Below are positions 1 through 5,390 of a stretch of DNA of 8,293 nucleotides, in pieces. The DNA lies in assembly GCA_034408875.1 (NCBI GenBank), contig JAWXCJ010000389.1:1-8293 (forward strand). Direction: 5' to 3'. How positions within the stretch are numbered: position 1 is the first letter of the stretch; the number at the start of each line of letters is the position of its first letter. The position numbers were made by a program, and so were the translations under genes. The notes under the pieces were generated by a model. The model was not told the origin of the DNA. It worked only from the letters and a program-made list of their open reading frames with translations, and did no database searches. The stretch comes from JANNHK01 sp034408875 (GTDB taxonomy: Bacteria > Actinomycetota > Acidimicrobiia > IMCC26256 > PALSA-610).

Positions 1-56
1 AGCGCGCGGCGGAGGTCGGCGAGGAGCGCGTCGTGTGTACCGGTAGAGGCGGCGAT
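1..56 (-). CDS. Possible 5' end of a divergent gene (partial, unusual start)
   Basis: Read on the minus strand from base 56, this frame gives a short peptide (IAASTGTHDALLADLRRA) that runs off the window edge. Fifteen of its 18 complete codons end in G or C, and the peptide has a plausible helical composition, better than the other minus-strand frames. A TAG stop lies at 68-66, and no ATG, GTG, TTG or CTG occurs between that stop and the edge. The only candidate I can propose is ATC at 56-54, which sits 6 nt after a TAGGCT hexamer, the spacing of a leaderless start. Function cannot be judged from 18 residues. It may equally be a gene whose start I am misreading, a sequence error at the start codon, or chance. 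Confidence 0.25.
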   Translation of the reverse strand, partial: MAASTGTHDALLADLRRA

Positions 57-62
57 TGGCGC

Positions 63-68
63 AGCCTA
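63..68 (-). promoter_or_regulatory. Candidate -10 element of the divergent minus-strand gene
   Basis: TAGGCT on the minus strand matches the actinobacterial TAnnnT pattern and lies exactly 6 nt before the ATC codon at 56-54. I see no convincing -35 element. The call depends on the gene at 1-56 being real. Confidence 0.2.
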
Positions 69-83
69 CCGACACCCTCGCAG

Positions 84-89
84 TACGCT
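84..89 (+). promoter_or_regulatory. Candidate -10 element for the cysteine-rich protein gene
   Basis: TACGCT (TAnnnT) ends 7 nt before the ATG at 97. There is no purine-rich ribosome binding site in between, so transcription would begin at or next to the start codon, giving a leaderless mRNA. The nearest -35-like hexamer, TTGGCG at 56-61, is 22 nt upstream, too far for a normal spacer. Confidence 0.4.
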
Positions 90-96
90 CACGGCC

Positions 97-855
97 ATGA
101 CACGCCCGACTCGTGAGTGGGTCACGATCCCGATTCCGGGGAAGGAACCGAAGCAGTGGCAGATCGACGTGACATTCCTCATGTCGTCGTGGCGCTGCAT
201 CTTCGGCCAGGGTTGCCAGGGTGTCCTGACCGAACCCGCCTCGGAACTTGTGCAGGGTTGTTGCTCGTACGGCGCGCACGCCGACGGCAAGAAGGACAAA
301 GAGAAGATCGACAAGATCGCCAAGCGCCTGACCGACGAAGAGTGGCAGTTCCGCTCGGTCGGAATGAAGAAGGGAGTGTGGGCCAAAACCGGTAAGGAAT
401 GGCGCACCCGCTTGGTCGACGACGCGTGCATGTTCCTCAACCGGCCCGGGTTCGCGGCCGGCCCCGGGTGCGCGTTACACCTGCACGCCCTGAACACCGG
501 GAAGCACTTCAGCGAGACGAAACCGACCGTGTGCTGGCAGCTGCCGCTCCGAGCCGAAGATCGCGACGAAGAAGACGGCTCCGTCACCTCGGTGCTGAGC
601 GAGTTCGGCCGCGACGGCTGGGGCGAAGGCGGCGACGAGTTCGCGTGGTGGTGCACCGAAGCGCCGGAGGCGTTCACCGCGGCCGAGCCCGTGTACAAGA
701 CGATGGAAGCCGAACTTCGGCTCACGATCGGCGACGCGGTGTACGAGGAGCTGGCCAAGTATCTCGACGCCCGTTTCGCGTCCGGGCCTCCGCCGCTCCC
801 GCATCCGGCCGAAGTTCCCGTCTCGATGGGTCGCACACGGTTGCGCAAACCGTGA
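97..855 (+). CDS. Cysteine-rich conserved hypothetical protein, putative metal-binding
   Basis: This 252-residue protein has no function I can assign. Eight cysteines are clustered: C34 and C40 (CIFGQGC), the pair C55-C56 followed by H61 (CCSYGAH), C111, C125 with H128 (GCALH), C146 (VCWQLPLR) and C186 (WWCTE). The intervals rich in conserved-looking aromatic and glycine residues, together with Cys and His, resemble small metal- or Fe-S-binding proteins of the YkgJ-like cysteine-cluster kind. That likeness is an impression, not a domain match. There is no signal peptide or membrane segment, so it is probably cytoplasmic. A short lysine- and aspartate-rich helix (about 63-83) follows the CC motif. 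The last 25 residues are proline- and arginine-rich and look variable. The ATG at 97 is chosen because a TAnnnT hexamer sits 7 nt upstream and the conserved-looking region begins at once. The stop overlaps the next gene's GTG by 4 nt, so the two are probably translationally coupled. Confidence 0.8.
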   Translation: MTRPTREWVTIPIPGKEPKQWQIDVTFLMSSWRCIFGQGCQGVLTEPASELVQGCCSYGAHADGKKDKEKIDKIAKRLTDEEWQFRSVGMKKGVWAKTGKEWRTRLVDDACMFLNRPGFAAGPGCALHLHALNTGKHFSETKPTVCWQLPLRAEDRDEEDGSVTSVLSEFGRDGWGEGGDEFAWWCTEAPEAFTAAEPVYKTMEAELRLTIGDAVYEELAKYLDARFASGPPPLPHPAEVPVSMGRTRLRKP

Positions 856-1598
856 CACTCGCTGGCCTCGACGAGCTCGAGGCCGAACAGCGGAGCGTGC
901 AGGACGTGGTCCGCGCGATCGGCGCCGACGACTGGCTGTCTCCCACGCCCGCGTGGGGTTGGGACGTACGCGACACGATCGCGCACCTCGCCGACACCGA
1001 CGAAGTTGCGGCCGACACGATGACCGGCGGTCCGGGATCGTTGAGCGCGCGCGGCGAGCTCGCGGCTTCGACGGAGGATGTGACGTACCGCGGTGTGCTG
1101 CGCGGCCGCTGCATCGATGGTTCGGCGGTGCTCGCGTGGTGGGAAGCGGCCGCGGCCCGCGAGCGAGATCTGTTCACGAAGCTCGATCCCGACACGCGCG
1201 TTCCGTGGGGGCTCGGCATGAAGCCGCGGTCGTTTGTGAGTGCCCGGCTCATGGAGACGTGGGCGCACGGTCTCGACGTGTACGCCGCACTCGGTGCAGA
1301 GCCGGTCGACACCGACCGCTTGGCCCACGTCGCGTGGCTCGCGACGAAGGCCCTGCCCTACGCGTTCTCGGTCGTGGGCCGCCCCCAACCGCCCGAGCCG
1401 GTGCGGGTCGAGCTGACCTTGCCCTCCGGTGCACCGTGGACCGACGGTCCCGAAGGCGCCGAGAACCTGATCAGGGGCTCGGCCGGTCAGTATTGCCGCG
1501 TGTTCGTGCAGCGACTGCCGATGAGTAAGGCGACCGACATCGAAGTGCGGGGCGAGGCCGCGGGCGCGGCCATAGAAGTTGCCCGCGCGTTCCTCTGA
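852..1598 (+). CDS. TIGR03084-family protein (DinB / maleylpyruvate isomerase-like fold)
   Basis: A 248-residue protein resembling the actinobacterial TIGR03084 family, related to the mycothiol-dependent maleylpyruvate isomerase N-terminal domain. The N-terminal half looks like a DinB-type four-helix bundle with the usual metal triad: H45 in DTIAHL, then E135 and H139 spaced ExxxH in METWAHG. The tryptophan-rich TPAWGWDVRDTIAHL segment is typical of this group. The C-terminal part (about 180-248) is a smaller domain also found in these proteins. Family members are thought to bind a divalent metal and some act on thiol cofactors such as mycothiol; no substrate can be read from this sequence. 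The GTG at 852 overlaps the previous stop (GTGA). The frame stays open further upstream, but that stretch is arginine-rich antiphase sequence inside the cysteine-rich gene and was excluded. The carbonic anhydrase gene follows 16 nt later. Confidence 0.8.
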   Translation: MTLAGLDELEAEQRSVQDVVRAIGADDWLSPTPAWGWDVRDTIAHLADTDEVAADTMTGGPGSLSARGELAASTEDVTYRGVLRGRCIDGSAVLAWWEAAAARERDLFTKLDPDTRVPWGLGMKPRSFVSARLMETWAHGLDVYAALGAEPVDTDRLAHVAWLATKALPYAFSVVGRPQPPEPVRVELTLPSGAPWTDGPEGAENLIRGSAGQYCRVFVQRLPMSKATDIEVRGEAAGAAIEVARAFL

Positions 1599-1602
1599 CG
1601 AC

Positions 1603-1608
1603 AAGGGG
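1603..1608 (+). promoter_or_regulatory. Ribosome binding site of the gamma carbonic anhydrase gene
   Basis: AAGGGG lies 6 nt before the ATG at 1615, in the 16-nt gap after the TIGR03084 gene. It supports this start and read-through from the gene upstream. Confidence 0.55.
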
Positions 1609-1614
1609 TAGGAA

Positions 1615-2145
1615 ATGCCGAGGTTCTCGTTCGAAGACCTGAGTCCGCGTATCGACGCGAACGCGTTTATCGCGCCGACCGCGACGATCGTGGGTGACGT
1701 GATCGTCGAGGCGGGCGCGTCGATTTGGTACGGCGCCGTGATCAGGGCCGACTACGCGCCCGTCATTATCCGTAGGGGCGCGAACGTGCAGGACAATGCT
1801 GTGATCCACGGCCCGCCCGGGCTCACGACCGACATCGGGCCGGGAGTGACCGTCGCGCACAACTGCGTGATCCACGGCGCGATCCTCGAAGAGGAATGCA
1901 TCATCGCCAACGGGTCGATCGTGCTCGACGGTGCGAGCATCGGACCCCGTTGCCTCGTCGCCGCGGGTTCGGTGGTCGCGTCGGGTGCGAAGTTCCCGGC
2001 GGGCATGCTCCTCGCCGGTTCCCCCGCCGCGATCAAGCGCCCCGTTGCCGGTAGCGGCGCCGAGATGTGGGTCCAGGCCAACCCGACCGCGTACGCCGAG
2101 CTTGCCGGCCGGCACAAGGTCGGCATCGAGTACCTGGGCGACTAG
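1615..2145 (+). CDS. Gamma-class carbonic anhydrase family protein
   Basis: This 176-residue protein is a left-handed beta-helix of hexapeptide repeats, as in the gamma carbonic anhydrase / YrdA / PaaY group. The expected zinc ligands are present: H65 (in NVQDNAVIHG), H82 and H87 (in VTVAHNCVIHG). Residues matching other Cam active-site positions are R44 and D46 (VIRADYAP), Q59 and D60. The coils continue to about residue 142 (LLAGSPAAIKRPV) and a C-terminal helix (about 149-170) packs on the trimer in relatives. Such proteins may hydrate CO2 reversibly, but many close relatives have shown little or no activity in vitro, so the reaction is assigned by family only. No signal peptide is seen, so it should be cytoplasmic. 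Length is normal for the short single-domain form. It ends in TAG, which shows that TAG is a working stop in this genome. Confidence 0.92.
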   Translation: MPRFSFEDLSPRIDANAFIAPTATIVGDVIVEAGASIWYGAVIRADYAPVIIRRGANVQDNAVIHGPPGLTTDIGPGVTVAHNCVIHGAILEEECIIANGSIVLDGASIGPRCLVAAGSVVASGAKFPAGMLLAGSPAAIKRPVAGSGAEMWVQANPTAYAELAGRHKVGIEYLGD

Positions 2146-2223
2146 GCCCCGCCCACCTGGGGAACAGCAACCGTTGTGATTCGCCGCCGCGTGCGGACGT
2201 AGCGAAGCCACGGACGGCGCAGC

Positions 2224-2230
2224 GAGGGAG
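2224..2230 (+). promoter_or_regulatory. Ribosome binding site of the BON-domain gene
   Basis: GAGGGAG ends 2 nt before the ATG at 2233. The GAGG core itself is 5 nt from the start, an acceptable spacing. The 87-nt gap from 2146 holds only weak GC-rich stems and no convincing terminator or promoter. Confidence 0.45.
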
Positions 2231-2232
2231 CC

Positions 2233-2592
2233 ATGAAAGCTTTCAAGATCATTGGTCCCGCAGTTGTCGCGTTCACGTGGCGCCACCGTGACGAGGTCCT
2301 CGACTGGGCCGGATTCGCGCTCCGCGCCGCCGTCGCCGCCGTTCCGGGCGGCGAGACCCTCGACGACGTGAAGATCGAAGCGCGGCTGCGGTTCGCGTTG
2401 GCGCGCGACCGCCGCATCCGCAACGCCGACGGATTGCGGGTCGACGTCCGCGACGGCGTCGCCCGGATCTGGGGCGTCGTGACGCCCGAGGTGCAGTACA
2501 TCGCCCGGGCGCTGGCCGACAGCGTGGAGGGCGTGGTCGAGGTCGAGGACCGCATGAAGGTGACGATCAGTCGCTTCAGCCGCGCGCGCTGA
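2233..2592 (+). CDS. BON-domain protein
   Basis: A 119-residue protein whose residues about 45-112 form a BON domain: an initial helix (DVKIEARLRFALARDRRI), the strand pair with the central glycine (LRVDVRDGVARIWGVV), a second helix (PEVQYIARALADSVEG) and the closing VVEVEDRMKV strand. BON domains are small alpha/beta modules thought to bind phospholipid or other hydrophobic ligands, often in stress or envelope proteins. The first 40 residues are moderately hydrophobic with an amphipathic look (FKIIGPAVVAFTW, then AGFALRAAVAAV), but there is no clear signal peptide or lipobox, so location is open. The cell partner is unknown. It follows the carbonic anhydrase after 87 nt and may share its transcript. 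Its 3' end overlaps the convergent SDR remnant by 17 nt. Confidence 0.8.
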   Translation: MKAFKIIGPAVVAFTWRHRDEVLDWAGFALRAAVAAVPGGETLDDVKIEARLRFALARDRRIRNADGLRVDVRDGVARIWGVVTPEVQYIARALADSVEGVVEVEDRMKVTISRFSRAR

Positions 2593-3049
2593 CCCCCGCC
2601 CCGCCGTCGATCACCATTACTTCGCCGGTGATCCACGACGCCGCGTCGGAGAGTAGGAACAATGTTGCGCTCGCGATGTCGTCGGGTTCGCCCAGGCGGC
2701 CGAGGGCGTGGGCCTTGGTCATGGCCGCCTCGTTCGGCTCCCACAGGGCGCGGGCCATGTCGGTCTTCACGAGCGCGGGGGCGACCGCGTTGACGCGCAC
2801 GCCCGGCGCGAGTTCCTGTGCAAGCTGACGCGTGAGATGGATCAGTGCCGCCTGCTACACGTTCTACGCGCCGATGGCGGCGATCGCCCCCGCGGTCTCT
2901 TCGAGTTCGGGCGGCTTGCGGGCGACGACGGCGATACCGGCCCCGGCCGCGGCACACGCCTCGGCGATGGCCCGGCCGATACCGCGGGTCCCGCCCGTCA
3001 CGAGCACGACCTTCCCGTCGAGGCGCAGGGCGCGGGCGGGGTCGATCAC
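2576..3049 (-). pseudogene. Broken short-chain dehydrogenase/reductase (SDR)
   Basis: Two halves of a classical SDR lie in the same frame with a large central deletion. The N-terminal half (61 residues from GTG at 3049) has the cofactor-binding TGGTRGIG motif at residues 18-25 and ends at AAIGA. After TAG at 2866-2864 and a second TAG at 2857-2855, the frame continues as QAALIHLTRQLAQELAPG, then the conserved VRVNAVAPALVKTDMA, GRLGEPDDIA and SWITGEVMVIDGG segments to the TGA at 2578. A normal SDR has about 250 residues; only 157 codons precede the final stop here, so roughly 90 residues are gone, including the NNAG and catalytic serine regions. The codons TAG-AAC-GTG-TAG-CAG align where YNxSK (the catalytic YxxxK) is expected. 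The product cannot be an active enzyme. The GTG overlaps the end of the GroES-like gene by 4 nt, so the intact gene was probably co-expressed with it. Confidence 0.85.
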
Positions 3050-3378
3050 AGGTAGAGGCCGGTCTGGCCTTGCGCCCGCGGTGAGGCGATCGCGTGCACG
3101 TCGCGCTCGCGCAGGATCAGGTACTCCTCGCCCCGGATCTCGACCTCGAACCCGGACTCGGGCGAGAACAACACCTGTTCACCGGCCTCGATCGTGCGCA
3201 CGGTCGGGCCCGCGGCCACGACCTCGGCCCACACCAGGCGCCGGTTCACGTTGGCCGTGGCGGGGATGAGGATCCCGGCCCGGGATTTTCGTTCTCCGGC
3301 TTCGTCGGACGGCGCCACCAGCAGCCGGTCGGCCAGCATCCGAATCGACTGTTTCTCGTCCTTGGGCTCGGCCGCCAT
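3046..3378 (-). CDS. GroES-like co-chaperonin (Cpn10 family)
   Basis: This 110-residue protein has the Cpn10 beta-barrel pattern: an opening MLADRLLVAPSDEA strand (GroES has PLHDRVIVKR), a flexible charged stretch (GERKSRAG, about 28-35) followed by the hydrophobic ILI at 36-38 that in GroES docks onto GroEL, then AEVVAAGP, GEQVLFSPESGFEVEI and EEYLILRERDVHAI matching the GroES roof and closing strands. It would cap a GroEL ring in the cytoplasm. It carries about 12 extra residues at the N-terminus and a tail of about 11 (PRAQGQTGLYL) beyond the usual end. No groEL gene is nearby, so it is probably a second, divergent copy. The frame is open to 3474, but the ATG at 3378 is preferred because it precedes the conserved region and a TACAGT hexamer sits 8 nt upstream. 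It leads a two-gene unit with the broken SDR. Confidence 0.82.
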   Translation of the reverse strand: MAAEPKDEKQSIRMLADRLLVAPSDEAGERKSRAGILIPATANVNRRLVWAEVVAAGPTVRTIEAGEQVLFSPESGFEVEIRGEEYLILRERDVHAIASPRAQGQTGLYL

Positions 3379-3386
3379 GCGGGCGC

Positions 3387-3392
3387 ACTGTA
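3387..3392 (-). promoter_or_regulatory. Candidate -10 element of the GroES-like gene
   Basis: TACAGT on the minus strand ends 8 nt before the ATG at 3378, with no ribosome binding site between them. This fits a leaderless or near-leaderless transcript and helps to choose that start over the longer open frame. An inverted repeat at 3393-3422 abuts it directly upstream. Confidence 0.35.
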
Positions 3393-3422
3393 CCGGCCGC
3401 GATTCCGGGTTTTCCGGGCCGG
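3393..3422. repeat. Inverted repeat with internal direct repeat between divergent genes
   Basis: CCGGCC at 3393-3398 and GGCCGG at 3417-3422 form 6-bp inverted arms around an 18-nt centre. Inside, TTCCGGG occurs at 3403-3409 and again at 3412-3418. The element lies in the 98-nt gap between the GroES-like gene and the cupredoxin gene and touches the GroES-like -10 hexamer. It could be an operator shared by both promoters. In DNA this GC-rich, short CCGG repeats also arise by chance. Confidence 0.3.
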
Positions 3423-3462
3423 CGTGAGTAGCCTCGCCCTGCCGGCTGGGAGAGGCCGTCTC

Positions 3463-3468
3463 GGGAGG
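3463..3468 (+). promoter_or_regulatory. Ribosome binding site of the cupredoxin lipoprotein gene
   Basis: GGGAGG lies 8 nt before the ATG at 3477, the strongest such site in the window. A TAGCCT hexamer at 3429-3434 is a possible -10 element, which would give a leader of roughly 35 nt. Confidence 0.6.
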
Positions 3469-3476
3469 GAACACTC

Positions 3477-3857
3477 ATGCGCCCACCGCGCCTCGTGCTC
3501 GTCGGTTCGTTGCTCGCGGTGGCTGCGCTCGCCCTCACGGGCTGTGGCGGGGGCGGTGGTGGCGGCGAGGCAGCCGAAGTCACCAACGGCAGCATCGACG
3601 TCGACGCCGAGGAATACGCCTTCGACCCGAAGGACATCGAGACCACGGCCGGGCCCCTCGAGATCACCCTCATCGAAAAGGGCGACGAAGAGCACACCCT
3701 CCTCATCGAAGGCGTCGACGATTTCAAGCTGACCGTCAACAGCGGATCCGAGACCGATACGGGCACCGCCGACCTCGAAGCCGGCGAATACGAGTTCTAT
3801 TGCGACATCGGGAACCATCGGGGCCAAGGGATGGAAGGGGTCATCGTCGTCGAGTGA
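3477..3857 (+). CDS. Cupredoxin-domain lipoprotein (plastocyanin-like)
   Basis: A 126-residue exported protein. Residues 1-22 are a lipoprotein signal peptide (basic MRPPR, hydrophobic core, lipobox LTGC) with C23 as the lipidated cysteine, followed by a seven-glycine linker. Residues about 38-126 form one cupredoxin domain: EYAFDPKDIETTAGPLEITLIEKG is the usual start, and the type-1 copper ligands would be H73 (EEHTL), C109, H114 and M119 in EFYCDIGNHRGQGMEGVIVV. All four are present. The mature domain is strongly acidic, which could suit docking to a basic partner. It should sit on the outer face of the cytoplasmic membrane and carry electrons or copper; the next gene, 22 nt away, is heme O synthase, pointing to cytochrome oxidase. 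Whether it transfers electrons or delivers copper cannot be told from sequence. Confidence 0.88.
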   Translation: MRPPRLVLVGSLLAVAALALTGCGGGGGGGEAAEVTNGSIDVDAEEYAFDPKDIETTAGPLEITLIEKGDEEHTLLIEGVDDFKLTVNSGSETDTGTADLEAGEYEFYCDIGNHRGQGMEGVIVVE

Positions 3858-3859
3858 CG

Positions 3860-3865
3860 TAGTCT
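3860..3865 (+). promoter_or_regulatory. Weak candidate -10 element ahead of ctaB
   Basis: TAGTCT begins 2 nt after the cupredoxin stop and ends 14 nt before the ctaB ATG at 3880. No ribosome binding site is visible in the 22-nt gap, so ctaB may have its own short-leader transcript besides read-through. No -35 element stands out. Confidence 0.2.
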
Positions 3866-3879
3866 CGACCACGACGCTC

Positions 3880-4785
3880 ATGGTGCAATCCGCCGTCCAC
3901 CTCGAATCCGAACGACGCCCGGCCCGGGCGACGGCAGCCGCGTACTTCCGGCTGACGAAGCCGCGCGTCATCGAGTTGTTGCTCGTGACGGCCGTGCCGC
4001 CGATGTTCCTCGCCTACGGCGGTGTGCCACCGTTGCGCCTGATCCTCGCCGTGGTCGTGGGTGGCGCGATGGCGGCCGGCGGCGCCAACACGATCAACTG
4101 CTGGATCGAACGCGACCGCGACCGGCTCATGCGCCGCACGCACGGGCGTCCGTTGCCGCAGGGAGAGATCAATCCCGCGCATGCGCTCACGTTCGGCATC
4201 GTGCTCAACGTGCTCGCGTTTGCGTTGCTCGCAACCGCGGCCAACCTCCTCTCCGCGGTGCTGACGCTGTCGGCGACGTTGTTCTACGTGTTCGTGTACA
4301 CGATCTGGTTGAAGCCCCGCACCGTGCAGAACATCGTCATCGGCGGTGCCGCGGGTGCGGTGCCCGCTCTCGTCGGGTGGGCCGCGGTCACGGGCGAACT
4401 CGCCGCACCCGCGTGGATCCTGTTCGCCGTCGTGTTCACGTGGACACCGGCCCACTTCTGGGCCCTCGCGATGAAGTACCGCGACGACTACGCGGCGGCG
4501 GGCATCCCGATGATGCCGGTGGTCCGCGGGGCCCACGAGACGACACGCCAGATCGCAGGCTACGCGATGCTCACCGTCGCCCTGACGTTCGCGCTCACGC
4601 TCACGGGCGACGTCGGCCGGTTCTACGCGGTGGCCGTGGCGGTGTGCGGAGCCGTGTTCGTCGGGCAGGCGCTGGTCCTCGGGCGCGATCCGACGCCGAA
4701 GCGGGCCATCAAGTTCTTCGCGTTCTCGAACGTGTACCTGCTGCTGGTCTTCGCGGCCGTTGCAGTCGACGCCGTCATCTCCTGA
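3880..4785 (+). CDS. ctaB: Heme O synthase (protoheme IX farnesyltransferase, CtaB/CyoE)
   Basis: This 301-residue membrane protein of the UbiA prenyltransferase superfamily adds a farnesyl group to heme B, giving heme O, the precursor of heme A for aa3-type cytochrome oxidase. The family opening YFRLTKPRVIELLLVTAVPP (22-41) is present, as are NCWIERDRDRLM with RRTHGRPLPQGE (73-95, first aspartate-rich region), FTWTPAHFWALAMKYRDD (186-203) and AAAGIPMMPVVRG (205-217). Hydrophobic segments covering most of the rest fit about nine membrane helices. The first motif in relatives is NxxxDxxxD; here it reads N73, E77, D81, so the middle acid is glutamate. Length is normal. It follows the cupredoxin gene by 22 nt and overlaps the thioredoxin-like gene, consistent with one operon. 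No ctaA (heme A synthase) or oxidase subunit gene is in the window. Confidence 0.95.
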   Translation: MVQSAVHLESERRPARATAAAYFRLTKPRVIELLLVTAVPPMFLAYGGVPPLRLILAVVVGGAMAAGGANTINCWIERDRDRLMRRTHGRPLPQGEINPAHALTFGIVLNVLAFALLATAANLLSAVLTLSATLFYVFVYTIWLKPRTVQNIVIGGAAGAVPALVGWAAVTGELAAPAWILFAVVFTWTPAHFWALAMKYRDDYAAAGIPMMPVVRGAHETTRQIAGYAMLTVALTFALTLTGDVGRFYAVAVAVCGAVFVGQALVLGRDPTPKRAIKFFAFSNVYLLLVFAAVAVDAVIS

Positions 4786-5386
4786 CGAACCGCGCCGCCC
4801 GTCGCGGCGTGCGCTCGTCGTGCTCGCGGTCGTCGCGATCGCCGTGCCGCCGGCCGGACTCGCGGTCGTGCTCACGGCCCGCGACGACGATAGCGACGCG
4901 TCCAGCCCGTCCGGTTCGACGACCGAGGAGTGCGACGTGCGCGTCGAGGGCGGTGACGGCGTCGACGTCGGTGAGCCCGCTCCCGAGTTCACTCTGGTCA
5001 CGCTCGACGGTGGGTGTTTCAGTCTCGGCGACGCCCGCGGGCGGGCAGTCGTCCTCACGTTCTTCGCGTCGTGGTGCCATCCGTGCGAAGAGGAGATGCC
5101 GCTCCTCGAGGCCGCGTCGGAAGAGTCGCCCGATGACCTCCAGGTTGTCGCCGTCTCCTACGAGGACCTGCGCCGCGACTCCGAGTCGTTTGTCGAACGG
5201 CTCGGTGTGACGTTCCCCGCCGCGTTCGACACCGACGGCGACGTCGCCGAGGCCTACGGCGTGCGCGGCATACCGCAGACCTTTTTCATCGATGCCGAAG
5301 GAGTCGTCCAGGACCGTGTCTTCGGCATCACGAGCAAGCCCGCCCTCGACGAGCCCCTCGACGAGTTGCTCGCCGGGTCGTCCTAA
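4760..5386 (+). CDS. TlpA/ResA-like membrane-anchored thioredoxin
   Basis: A 208-residue protein with a basic N-terminus (RRPSRR), one membrane segment (about 18-39, an uncleaved anchor or signal peptide) and an extracytoplasmic thioredoxin fold of the TlpA/AhpC-TSA type. The domain starts at VGEPAPEFTLVTLDGG (70-85). The redox motif is WCHPC (C106, C109) in TFFASWCHPCEEEMPLLE, and the cis-proline is P172 in GIPQTFFIDAEG. Two further cysteines, C58 and C86, lie outside the motif. Relatives keep apocytochrome c heme-site or oxidase copper-site cysteines reduced. Behind ctaB and a cupredoxin, oxidase CuA-site or cytochrome c maturation is the likely job (inferred). The chosen TTG start at 4760 overlaps ctaB by 26 nt and keeps the positive residues before the membrane segment; a GTG at 4820 would remove them. 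No clear ribosome binding site is seen. The stop is 4 nt from the convergent permease stop. Confidence 0.85.
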   Translation: MQSTPSSPDEPRRPSRRALVVLAVVAIAVPPAGLAVVLTARDDDSDASSPSGSTTEECDVRVEGGDGVDVGEPAPEFTLVTLDGGCFSLGDARGRAVVLTFFASWCHPCEEEMPLLEAASEESPDDLQVVAVSYEDLRRDSESFVERLGVTFPAAFDTDGDVAEAYGVRGIPQTFFIDAEGVVQDRVFGITSKPALDEPLDELLAGSS

Positions 5387-5390
5387 CGGT

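Noticed and set aside
66..1604. A 512-codon minus-strand open frame opposite the cysteine-rich and TIGR03084 genes
   Set aside because: Its product is arginine-, histidine- and serine-rich without family motifs. The plus-strand genes have clear motifs, so this is a GC-driven antisense shadow.
2149..2164. A possible terminator stem (CCCC/GGGG) after the carbonic anhydrase gene
   Set aside because: The stem has only 4 bp and no following U-run, which is expected by chance at this GC content.
2864..2866. Readthrough or recoding of TAG to rescue the SDR
   Set aside because: About 90 residues including other essential regions are missing, and TAG is a normal stop in the carbonic anhydrase and polyprenyl synthase genes.
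3841..5058. A 405-codon minus-strand open frame opposite ctaB and the thioredoxin gene
   Set aside because: The translation is low-complexity Arg/His/Glu sequence, while the plus strand encodes well-recognised proteins.
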